DNA of 64,000 bases from Actinomyces dentalis DSM 19115 (lineage in GTDB: Bacteria > Actinomycetota > Actinomycetes > Actinomycetales > Actinomycetaceae), in the NCBI RefSeq assembly GCF_000429225.1, contig NZ_AUBL01000001.1, positions 62,001 to 126,000 of the forward strand. The letters are read 5' to 3'. Each line of letters begins with the position of its first letter. The first letter of the stretch is position 1. Both the position numbers and the translations under genes were made by a program. The notes beneath the pieces were generated by a model, which saw only the letters and a program-made list of their open reading frames with translations, was not told the origin of the DNA and did no database searches. Positions 23,806 to 31,300 of this stretch are shown here, in pieces.

Positions 23806-25239
23806 ATGCGCAGAGCCAAGATCGTATGCACCCTCGGACCCGCCACCGAATCGTCTGAGCAGGTGCAGGCGCTCGTCGACGCGGGCATGGACGTCGCCCG
23901 CATCAACCGCTCCCACGGCAGCGCCGAGGAGGCCGAGGTGCTCATCGGCAGGGTGCGGGCCGCGGCGGAGGCCTCCGGCCGCCCGGTGGCCGTGCTCGTC
24001 GACCTCCAGGGCCCCAAGATCCGCCTGGGCACCTTCGTGGGCGACCAGAGGGTCAAGCTCGACAAGGGCGACGAATTCACCATCACCATCGACGACGTGC
24101 TGGGCACCGTCAAGCGCGTCTCGACGACCTTCAAGGGCCTGCCGGGGGACTGCAAGCCCGGCGACCGCCTCCTCATCGACGACGGCAATGTGGCGGTGCG
24201 GGTCACCGCCGTCACGGACACCGACGTCATCACGAAGGTCGAGGTCCCCGGCTACGTGTCCAACCACAAGGGCCTCAACCTGCCCGGCGTGGCCGTGTCC
24301 GTGCCCGCCCTGAGCGAGAAGGACCGCGAGGACCTGCGCTGGGCCCTGACGCGGGCCGACGCCGACGTGATCGCCCTGTCCTTCGTGCGCAGCGCCTCCG
24401 ACATCGACGACGTCCACGCCATCATGGACGAGGTCGGGGTGCGCCTGCCCGTCATCGCCAAGATCGAGAAGCCGCAGGCCGTCGACAAGCTCTTCGAGAT
24501 CGTCTCCGCCTTCGACGGCATTATGGTGGCCCGCGGCGACCTCGGCGTCGAGATGCCCCTGGAGGCCGTCCCGCTGGTCCAGAAGCGCGCCATCGAGCTC
24601 GCCCGCCGCCAGGCCAAGCCCGTCATCGTGGCCACCCAGGTGCTGGAGTCCATGATCCAGAACCCGCGCCCCACCCGCGCCGAGGCCTCCGACTGCGCCA
24701 ACGCCATTCTCGACGGCGCCGACGCCGTCATGCTCTCGGGCGAGACCTCCGTGGGCGCCTACCCCATCGAGGCCGTGCGCACCATGGCCCGCATCATCGA
24801 GAACGTCGAGGACAACGGCGGGGACCGCATCGCCCCGCTGGGCTCCTACCCGCAGACCCGCGGCGGGGCGATCACCCGGGCGGCCGCCGAGATGGGCGAC
24901 CAGCTCGAGGTCACCCACCTGGTGACCTTCACCCAGTCCGGCGACACGGCCCGCAGGCTCTCGCGCCTGCGCTCGCCCATTCCGCTGCTCGCCTTCACGC
25001 CGCTGCGCTCCACGCGCAACCAGCTGTCCGTCTCCTGGGGCGTGACCACCTACGAGGTGCCCGAGGTCAGCGACACCGACGAGATGGTCGCCCAGGTCGA
25101 CGAGGTCCTCCAGGCCAGGCACCTGGCCCGCGCCGGCGACGAGGTCATCATCGTCGCCGGCATGCCCCCGGGCACCCCCGGCTCGACGAACTCCATCCGC
25201 GTCCACACCGTCGGCGAGACGGTCGACTACCGGTCCTGA
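23806..25239 (+). CDS. pyk: Pyruvate kinase
   Basis: The 477-residue enzyme starts RRAKIVCTLGPATES, carries VDLQGPKIRLG, the DDGNVAVRV element of the B domain, and the active-site signature VIAKIEKPQAVDKL with the catalytic Lys. MVARGDLGVEMPLEAVP and PTRAEASDCANAILDGADAVMLSGETSVGAYP follow. It converts phosphoenolpyruvate and ADP to pyruvate and ATP, the last glycolytic step. The C-terminal domain (about 340-477) ends in the family-typical TNSIRVHTVGE. It is monocistronic, ended by a strong hairpin. Confidence 0.97.
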   Translation: MRRAKIVCTLGPATESSEQVQALVDAGMDVARINRSHGSAEEAEVLIGRVRAAAEASGRPVAVLVDLQGPKIRLGTFVGDQRVKLDKGDEFTITIDDVLGTVKRVSTTFKGLPGDCKPGDRLLIDDGNVAVRVTAVTDTDVITKVEVPGYVSNHKGLNLPGVAVSVPALSEKDREDLRWALTRADADVIALSFVRSASDIDDVHAIMDEVGVRLPVIAKIEKPQAVDKLFEIVSAFDGIMVARGDLGVEMPLEAVPLVQKRAIELARRQAKPVIVATQVLESMIQNPRPTRAEASDCANAILDGADAVMLSGETSVGAYPIEAVRTMARIIENVEDNGGDRIAPLGSYPQTRGGAITRAAAEMGDQLEVTHLVTFTQSGDTARRLSRLRSPIPLLAFTPLRSTRNQLSVSWGVTTYEVPEVSDTDEMVAQVDEVLQARHLARAGDEVIIVAGMPPGTPGSTNSIRVHTVGETVDYRS

Positions 25240-25267
25240 AGGACTCCCCGGGCCGGACCGGGTGACC

Positions 25268-25304
25268 GGGCGGGGCCCGCACCATCACGGTGCGGGCCCC
25301 GCCC
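25268..25304. terminator. Perfect 16-bp hairpin between convergent pyk and tRNA-Leu
   Basis: Bases 25268-25283 pair perfectly with 25289-25304 around the loop ATCAC. No T-run follows on either strand, so it is probably a bidirectional terminator. Confidence 0.7.
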
Positions 25305-25325
25305 GTGAGTTCGCGCCCGGGTCCG

Positions 25326-25399
25326 TGCCTCCGATGGGATTCGAACCCATAACACTCCGATTTTGAGTCGGATGCCTCTGCCGATTGGGCTACGGAGGC
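25326..25399 (-). tRNA. tRNA-Leu (CAA) with a short variable loop
   Basis: On the minus strand the acceptor arms GCCTCCG/CGGAGGC, the anticodon stem TCCGA/TCGGA and the T stem ATGGG/CCCAT all pair. The anticodon loop CTCAAAA gives CAA, reading UUG (Leu), and the discriminator is A. The variable region is only five bases (GTGTT), so it is class I in shape, whereas leucine tRNAs are normally class II with a long arm. The D stem has one C-A mismatch. CCA is not encoded. The gene is certain as a tRNA; its charging identity deserves a test. Confidence 0.9.
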
Positions 25400-25429
25400 G
25401 CGGCGACGGCGAGTGCGTCGGCGCGGAGC

Positions 25430-25458
25430 ATACTAATATGCGAATCGTGAGCAAACAA
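25430..25458 (-). promoter_or_regulatory. tRNA-Leu(CAA) promoter overlapping the pdtaR start
   Basis: On the minus strand, -35 TTGTTT (25458-25453) and -10 TAGTAT (25435-25430) are separated by exactly 17 bases. The tRNA begins 31 bases beyond the -10 element. The -35 lies inside the first codons of the divergent regulator gene. Confidence 0.6.
25434..25439 (+). promoter_or_regulatory. -10 hexamer TAATAT, predicted leaderless pdtaR
   Basis: TAATAT lies 7 bases before GTG 25447 and overlaps the -10 of the opposite-strand tRNA promoter by two bases. Confidence 0.5.
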
Positions 25459-26088
25459 TCCGCGTCCCCTGAGACCCCCACCGCCCGCAGTCGCCGCGTC
25501 GTCGTCGCAGAGGACGAGACGCTCATCCGCCTCGACATTGTCGAGACCCTCACCGAGGCGGGATACGAGGTCGTCGCCGAGGCCGCCGACGGCGAGGAGG
25601 CCGTGCGCCTCGTCGAGGAGCACGAGCCCGACCTGTGCGTCATGGACATCAAGATGCCCGTCATGGACGGCATTACCGCCGCCGAGAAGATCCTCGACAA
25701 GCACTCCGTCGCCGTCGTCATGCTCACCGCCTTCTCCCAGACCGAACTGGTCGAGCGCGCGGGGGCGGCCGGGGCCATGGCCTACGTCGTCAAGCCCTTC
25801 ACCCCGGCCGAGCTCATTCCGGCCCTGGAGATCGCGCTGTCGCGCCACGAGGAGATCCGGTCCCTGGAGGGCGAGATCGCCGACCTCCAGGAGCGCTTCG
25901 AAACCCGCAAGCGCGTGGACCGCGCCAAGGGCCTGCTCATGGAGAAGATGGGGCAGAGCGAGCCGGAGGCCTTCCGGTGGCTGCAGAAGACCTCCATGAA
26001 CCGCCGCCTGACCATGCGCGAGGTCGCCGACGCCGTCATCGAGCAGGTCGGCGGCGTCTCCAAGGGCCCGGCCAAGAACCGGGACTGA
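25447..26088 (+). CDS. pdtaR: ANTAR-domain response regulator (PdtaR-like)
   Basis: The 213-residue protein is a receiver domain followed by an ANTAR RNA-binding domain. VVVAEDETLIRLDI and LCVMDIKMPVMDG place the phosphorylated Asp at residue 67; TAFSQ and YVVKPF complete the receiver. The ANTAR part (about 135-195) includes RKRVDRAKGLLMEKMGQSEPEAFRWLQ. ANTAR proteins bind paired hexaloop RNA hairpins and block termination. The cognate histidine kinase (PdtaS type) is not in the window. GTG 25447 is chosen because the TAATAT element ends 7 bases before it; ATG 25438 would overlap the -10 element. Confidence 0.9.
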   Translation: MSKQSASPETPTARSRRVVVAEDETLIRLDIVETLTEAGYEVVAEAADGEEAVRLVEEHEPDLCVMDIKMPVMDGITAAEKILDKHSVAVVMLTAFSQTELVERAGAAGAMAYVVKPFTPAELIPALEIALSRHEEIRSLEGEIADLQERFETRKRVDRAKGLLMEKMGQSEPEAFRWLQKTSMNRRLTMREVADAVIEQVGGVSKGPAKNRD

Positions 26089-26108
26089 GGGGCGCGCCGC
26101 CGGCCCCG

Positions 26109-26651
26109 TCAGGCCGCGTCGTCGTCGGACCGGGCGTCGGGCCGGGTGTACAGGCTGCGCAGCGTGCCCCGGGCCACGGCGCGGCCCTCGTCGTCGCTCA
26201 CCCTCACCTCGTAGACGCAGGTGCGCCGGTCCTGGTGGACGGGGGAGGCGATGGCCGTGACGTAGCCGGAGCGCACCGGGCGCAGGTGGTCGACCATGAG
26301 CCCGGCGCCCACGGGCACCGCCCCGGCGGGCGCCGCCCGCCGCGCGGCCACGGAGGCGGCCGTCTCGATGAGGGCGGCCGTGGCGCCGCCGTGCAGGACC
26401 CCCGCTACCTGGCGGGCGCCCTCCACCGGCATGCGCACGACGCTGCGCTGCGCCCCGCGCTCGAGGACCACCATGGACAGGGTGTCCATGAGGGTCCCCC
26501 GCTCCGCCTGCTCCAGGGCCGGTCGCAGCGCGCTGGCGGCGGACACGGCCGAACCGGCCGGACGCGGGACCGGGAAGGGGTCGGTGCCGGAGTCGGGGAA
26601 GGCGACGGCGGTGTCGGCGGAGTGCGGGACGGGGCTGTGGGGCTCGCTCAT
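26109..26651 (-). CDS. Hotdog-fold thioesterase (PaaI family)
   Basis: The 180-residue protein has the hotdog thioesterase pattern. VAGVLHGGATAALIETAAS contains the HGG motif and catalytic acid, VGAGLMVDHLRPVRSGYVTA the second strand set, and RGTLRSLYTR the end. The first 60 residues are a Pro/Ser/Ala-rich extension. Members hydrolyse acyl-CoA thioesters such as phenylacetyl- or 1,4-dihydroxy-2-naphthoyl-CoA; the substrate here is unknown. A thioesterase gene between the PdtaR regulator and polA is common in Actinobacteria. ATG 26651 is preferred; the polA start is 17 bases away on the other strand. Confidence 0.85.
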   Translation of the reverse strand: MSEPHSPVPHSADTAVAFPDSGTDPFPVPRPAGSAVSAASALRPALEQAERGTLMDTLSMVVLERGAQRSVVRMPVEGARQVAGVLHGGATAALIETAASVAARRAAPAGAVPVGAGLMVDHLRPVRSGYVTAIASPVHQDRRTCVYEVRVSDDEGRAVARGTLRSLYTRPDARSDDDAA

Positions 26652-26656
26652 GCCCT

Positions 26657-26662
26657 TAGGCT
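26657..26662 (+). promoter_or_regulatory. -10 hexamer TAGGCT, predicted leaderless polA
   Basis: TAGGCT is 6 bases before GTG 26669. The whole gap to the divergent thioesterase gene is only 17 bases. Confidence 0.5.
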
Positions 26663-26668
26663 GGCACG

Positions 26669-29458
26669 GTGAGCACCACCGAGACCAGCCCATCCGACCC
26701 CGACGCCGCGCCCGGCGCCCCCCGGGCGGGGCGCCTGCTGCTCATCGACGGCCACTCCATGGCCTTCCGGGCCTACTACGCGCTGCCCGTGGACTCCTTC
26801 ACCACCTCCACCGGCCAGGCGACCAACGCCGTGCACGGCTTCATCTCCATGCTCCTGTCCCTGCTGGAGCAGGAGCGGCCCACCCACCTGGCCGTCGCCT
26901 TCGACCTGCCGGGCGGCACCTTCCGCACCCGCCAGTACCCCGGCTACAAGGCCAACCGCGACGAGACGCCCCGGCCCTTCATCGGGCAGATCGAGCTCAT
27001 CGAGGACATCCTGGCGGCGATGGGGGTGCGCGCCGTGACGGCCCCGGACTACGAGGCGGACGACGTCCTGGCCACCCTGGCCGCGCGGGCCCGGGCCGAG
27101 GGCCTGGAGGTCCTGGTGTGCTCCGGCGACCGCGACTCCTTCCAGCTCATCACCGAGAACTGCACCGTGCTCTACCCCGTCAGGGGCGTCTCCGCGCTGC
27201 GGCGCATGACGCCCGCCCAGGTGCGGGAGCGCTACGGCGTGGGCCCCGAGCGCTACCCGCACCTGGCGGCGCTGGTGGGCGAGACCAGCGACAACCTTCC
27301 CGGCGTGCCGGGCGTGGGGCCCAAGACCGCGGCCAAGTGGCTCAACCTCTACGACGGCCTGGACGGCGTCATCGCCCACGCCGGGCAGATCCGGGGCCGG
27401 GCGGGGGCCTCGCTGCGCGAGCACCTCGACGACGTGGTGCGCAACCGCCGCCTCAACCGGCTCGTCACCGACGTCGACCTGGGCATCGACCCCCTGCGCG
27501 ACCTGCGCCCGGGCGGCGCTGGCCGCGAGGAGCTGGCCCGGATCATGGAGGCCCTGGAGCTGCGCACCCTGCACCGGCGCGCGCAGCGGGTCCTGACCTT
27601 CCGCGACGCCGCCGGCTCCGGCGACGGCTCCGCCGACCCGGTGCGCGAGCGCCTGGCGGCGCTGGAGATCGCCGTCCTGGGCCGCCAGGTCGAGCCCGGG
27701 GGCGTGGGGGCCTGGCTCGACCGCCACGCGGGCGGCGGGCCCCTGGGCCTGGACGTCGTCGGCGTCCTGGCGCCGGAGCGGGGCGACGCCCAGCTCCTGG
27801 CCCTGAGCGACGGCGCGCGCGCCCTGGCCCTGGACCTGGCGCTGGTCGACCCCGACGACGAGCGGGCGCTGGCCGGCCTCCTGGGCGACGCGGACCGCCC
27901 CAAGATCGTGGCCGACGCCAAGGGGGTCTGGCACGCCCTGCGCGCCCGCGGCCTGGAGCTCGACGGGGTCGTCGCGGACCCCTCGCTGGCCGGCTACCTG
28001 TGCCGCCCCGAGCAGCGCGGCTACGACGTCGCCGCCCTGGCCCGGCGCTGGCTCGACCTGGACCTGGAGGCCCTGGACGGCGCCGGGGACGAGGGCGGCG
28101 CCCAGGGCGCCTTCGACCTGGAGGCCCTGACCGACGACGCCCCGCCGCGGGCGCTGCTGGCCTGCGCGCGCCGCGCCGCCGTGCTCCTGCCGCTGTACGA
28201 CGTCCTGCGGGCGCAGATGGTCGAGCGCGGCGCCGAGGTGCTGTTCACGGACCTGGAGATGCCGGTGGCGGCCCTGCTGGCCCAGATGGAGGACGCCGGC
28301 ATCGCCGTCGACGACGCCGTGCTCGCCGAGCGCGAGACCGAGCTCGACGCCCGCGTGACCCGCGCCGCCCAGGACGCCTGGGCCGCGGCCGGCCACGAGC
28401 TCAACCTCTCCAGCCCCAAGCAGCTCCAGACGGTGCTCTTCGACGAGCTGGGCATGCCCAGGACCCGCAGGACCAAGACCGGCTACACCACCGACGCCGA
28501 GGCCCTGGCGGGCCTGTACGCCAAGACCTCCCACCCCTTCCTGGCCGGCCTGCTGGAGCACCGCGACGCCATCAAGCTGCGCCAGACCGTGGAGGGCCTG
28601 CGCAGGGCGATCGGGGCGGACGGGCGCATCCACACGACCTTCCAGCAGACGATCGCCGCGACCGGGCGGCTGTCGTCGACCGACCCGAACCTGCAGAACA
28701 TCCCGGCGCGCACCGAGGAGGGCCGGCGCATCCGCGAGGCCTTCGTCGTGGGGCGCGGCTACGAGTGCCTGCTCACGGCCGACTACTCCCAGATCGAGAT
28801 GCGCATCATGGCGCACCTGTCGGGGGACGAGGCCCTCATCGAGGCCTTCCGCAGCGGGGAGGACCTGCACCGCTACGTCGCCGCCCTCGTCCACGACATC
28901 GACGTCGGGGCGGTCACCGACGCCCAGCGCAGCCGCATCAAGGCGATGAGCTACGGGCTGGCCTACGGGCTGTCCGCCTTCGGCCTGGCCCGCCGGCTCG
29001 GCATCGACTCCGCCGAGGCCATCGCCCTGCGCCAGGCCTACTTCGACCGCTTCGGGAAGGTGCGCGACTACCTCGAGGGGGTCGTGGAGCGGGCCCGCGT
29101 CGACGGGTGGACCGAGACGATCCTCGGGCGCCGCCGCTACCTGCCGGATCTGACCAGCGACAACCGCCGGCTGCGCGAGATGGCCGAGCGGGCGGCCCTC
29201 AACGCCCCCATCCAGGGCAGCGCGGCCGACATCATCAAGAAGGCGATGATCGACGTCGCCGACGCGCTGGCCGGGGCGGGCGCCTCCTCCCGCGTCCTGC
29301 TCCAGATCCACGACGAGCTCCTCCTGGAGGTCGCCCCCGGCGACGCCGACGAGGTCGAGCGGATCGTGCGCGACAAGATGGGGCGGGCCGTGGAGCTGTC
29401 CGTGCCCCTGGAGGTCTCGGTGGGGCGCGGGACGACCTGGCGCGAGGCCGCCCACTGA
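26669..29458 (+). CDS. polA: DNA polymerase I
   Basis: The 929-residue enzyme has the 5'-3' exonuclease/flap domain (residues 15-310: LLIDGHSMAFRAYY, YEADDVLATLA, GDRDSFQL, GVPGVGPKTAAKWL). A 3'-5' exonuclease-like domain (about 330-520) seems to lack the catalytic acidic residues (the DxE position reads LDVVGV). The polymerase domain (about 540-929) has DYSQIEMRIMAHLSGD, RSRIKAMSYGLAYG and the catalytic QIHDELLLEV. It fills gaps and processes Okazaki fragments. An inactive proofreading domain is usual in Actinobacteria. GTG start, monocistronic. Confidence 0.96.
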   Translation: MSTTETSPSDPDAAPGAPRAGRLLLIDGHSMAFRAYYALPVDSFTTSTGQATNAVHGFISMLLSLLEQERPTHLAVAFDLPGGTFRTRQYPGYKANRDETPRPFIGQIELIEDILAAMGVRAVTAPDYEADDVLATLAARARAEGLEVLVCSGDRDSFQLITENCTVLYPVRGVSALRRMTPAQVRERYGVGPERYPHLAALVGETSDNLPGVPGVGPKTAAKWLNLYDGLDGVIAHAGQIRGRAGASLREHLDDVVRNRRLNRLVTDVDLGIDPLRDLRPGGAGREELARIMEALELRTLHRRAQRVLTFRDAAGSGDGSADPVRERLAALEIAVLGRQVEPGGVGAWLDRHAGGGPLGLDVVGVLAPERGDAQLLALSDGARALALDLALVDPDDERALAGLLGDADRPKIVADAKGVWHALRARGLELDGVVADPSLAGYLCRPEQRGYDVAALARRWLDLDLEALDGAGDEGGAQGAFDLEALTDDAPPRALLACARRAAVLLPLYDVLRAQMVERGAEVLFTDLEMPVAALLAQMEDAGIAVDDAVLAERETELDARVTRAAQDAWAAAGHELNLSSPKQLQTVLFDELGMPRTRRTKTGYTTDAEALAGLYAKTSHPFLAGLLEHRDAIKLRQTVEGLRRAIGADGRIHTTFQQTIAATGRLSSTDPNLQNIPARTEEGRRIREAFVVGRGYECLLTADYSQIEMRIMAHLSGDEALIEAFRSGEDLHRYVAALVHDIDVGAVTDAQRSRIKAMSYGLAYGLSAFGLARRLGIDSAEAIALRQAYFDRFGKVRDYLEGVVERARVDGWTETILGRRRYLPDLTSDNRRLREMAERAALNAPIQGSAADIIKKAMIDVADALAGAGASSRVLLQIHDELLLEVAPGDADEVERIVRDKMGRAVELSVPLEVSVGRGTTWREAAH

Positions 29459-29542
29459 GGGAGCCGGTGCGAACGTGAGGGATTCCACGCATAGCGAATA
29501 CAGATTGCCCAGGACCGCATAGGCTACGGATTGGGTGCATGC

Positions 29543-29551
29543 TGATAGAGT
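29543..29551 (+). promoter_or_regulatory. Extended -10 element in the long rpsA leader
   Basis: TG-A-TAGAGT forms an extended -10; a second candidate, TAGGCT, lies at 29520-29525. Either gives a leader of 125-155 bases before rpsA. The 225-base gap holds no other gene I can see. Confidence 0.35.
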
Positions 29552-29683
29552 CCCTTGAGTGCGCTCCTGGGCGACTTGACGTCCCCGACCGAGTCGCGGT
29601 GCCAGTCCGGGCTGGCCCGGGACGAGGGGTGCGCACGGCTCTGCCCACCCGACCATCACATCCGTATTCGGAGCACCCACTCA

Positions 29684-31126
29684 ATGACCACAACCATGCC
29701 CAGCCCCGCCCCGGTCGCCGTCAACGACATCGGCTCGACCGAGGAGATCCTCGCCGCCGTCGACCAGACCATCAAGTACTTCGATGACGGCGACATCGTC
29801 GAGGGCACCGTTGTCAAGGTCGACCGCGATGAGGTCCTCCTCGACATCGGCTACAAGACCGAGGGCGTCATCCTCGCTCGCGAGCTGTCCATCAAGCACG
29901 ACGTCGACCCCGACGAGATCGTCTCCGTCGGCGACGAGATCGAGGCCCTCGTCCTCCAGAAGGAGGACAAGGAGGGACGCCTGCTCCTGAGCAAGAAGCG
30001 CGCCCAGTACGAGCGCGCCTGGGGCACCATCGAGCGCGTCAAGGAGGAGGACGGCGTCGTCACCGGCACCGTCATCGAGGTCGTCAAGGGCGGCCTCATC
30101 CTCGACATCGGCCTGCGGGGCTTCCTGCCCGCCTCCCTGGTCGAGATGCGCCGCGTGCGCGATCTGCAGCCCTACGTCGGCCGTGAGCTCGAGGCCAAGA
30201 TCATCGAGCTCGACAAGAACCGCAACAACGTGGTTCTCTCCCGCCGCGCCTACCTGGAGCAGACGCAGTCCGAGGTGCGCACCAACTTCCTCCAGACCCT
30301 CCAGAAGGGCCAGGTCCGCTCCGGCGTGGTCTCCTCCATCGTCAACTTCGGCGCCTTCGTGGACCTGGGCGGCGTCGACGGCCTGGTCCACGTCTCCGAG
30401 CTGTCCTGGAAGCACATCGACCACCCCTCCGAGGTCGTCGAGGTCGGCCAGGAGGTCACCGTCGAGGTCCTGGAGGTCGACTTCGACCGCGAGCGCGTGT
30501 CCCTGTCGCTCAAGGCGACCCAGGAGGACCCCTGGCAGGCCTTCGCCCGCACCCACGCCATCGGCCAGGTCGTGCCCGGCAAGGTCACCAAGCTCGTCCC
30601 CTTCGGCGCGTTCGTGCGCGTCGAGGACGGCATCGAGGGCCTGGTGCACATCTCCGAGCTGGCCCAGCGCCACGTGGAGGTCCCCGAGCAGGTCGCCAAG
30701 GTCGGCGACGAGGTCTTCGTCAAGGTCATCGACATCGACCTGGACCGCCGCCGCATCTCGCTGTCCCTCAAGCAGGCCAACGAGGGCGTGGACCCCAACT
30801 CCGAGGACTTCGACCCCTCGCTGTACGGCATGGCCGCGGAGTACGACGAGAACGGCAACTACAAGTACCCCGAGGGCTTCGACCCGGAGACCAACGAGTG
30901 GCTCGAGGGCTACGACGCCCAGCGCGAGGCCTGGGAGGCGGAGTACGCCGCCGCCCACGAGCGCTGGGAGGCCCACAAGGCCCAGGTCGCCCGGGCCATG
31001 GAGCGGGACGCCGACCCCGGCGACGCCGGGTCCGCCTCCTACTCCTCGGCCGCCTCGGAGGCCACCGGCACGCTGGCCTCCGACGAGGCGCTGGCCGCCC
31101 TGCGCGAGAAGCTGACCGGCAACTGA
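29684..31126 (+). CDS. rpsA: 30S ribosomal protein S1
   Basis: The 480-residue protein has four S1 (OB-fold) repeats at about residues 35-105, 120-185, 205-275 and 290-360. Typical strings are EGTVVKVDRDEVLLDIGYKTEG, GGLILDIGLRGFLPASL, IVNFGAFVDLGGVDGLVHVSEL and LVPFGAFVRVEDGIEGLVHISEL. The acidic Gly/Tyr-rich C-terminus (YKYPEGFDPETNEWLEGYDAQ) is characteristic of actinobacterial S1. It helps load mRNA on the small subunit. Start ATG 29684 has only a weak GGAG upstream. A long inverted repeat follows the stop. Confidence 0.96.
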   Translation: MTTTMPSPAPVAVNDIGSTEEILAAVDQTIKYFDDGDIVEGTVVKVDRDEVLLDIGYKTEGVILARELSIKHDVDPDEIVSVGDEIEALVLQKEDKEGRLLLSKKRAQYERAWGTIERVKEEDGVVTGTVIEVVKGGLILDIGLRGFLPASLVEMRRVRDLQPYVGRELEAKIIELDKNRNNVVLSRRAYLEQTQSEVRTNFLQTLQKGQVRSGVVSSIVNFGAFVDLGGVDGLVHVSELSWKHIDHPSEVVEVGQEVTVEVLEVDFDRERVSLSLKATQEDPWQAFARTHAIGQVVPGKVTKLVPFGAFVRVEDGIEGLVHISELAQRHVEVPEQVAKVGDEVFVKVIDIDLDRRRISLSLKQANEGVDPNSEDFDPSLYGMAAEYDENGNYKYPEGFDPETNEWLEGYDAQREAWEAEYAAAHERWEAHKAQVARAMERDADPGDAGSASYSSAASEATGTLASDEALAALREKLTGN

Positions 31127-31142
31127 GACGATCCGGCCACGA

Positions 31143-31195
31143 CCGATCGACGCCCGTCCCGTCCGCCGCCGGCGGGCGCGGCGGGCGTCGATCGG
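31143..31195 (+). terminator. rpsA terminator
   Basis: CCGATCGACGCCCG (31143-31156) pairs perfectly with CGGGCGTCGATCGG (31182-31195). The loop contains a further GC-rich hairpin. No T-run follows. Confidence 0.65.
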
Positions 31196-31300
31196 AGCCG
31201 GGACGGGGCGGCGTCCCCATCGCGCCGGCGCCCGACTCGTGCCAGTCTGCTGTCGTTTGCGGGCGACGCCCCGGAATCGGAAAGCGGAGGGGAACTGACG

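Noticed and set aside
29459-29683. Structured autoregulatory rpsA leader
   Set aside because: The leader is long, but I could not identify a convincing conserved fold by eye, so only a tentative promoter is listed.
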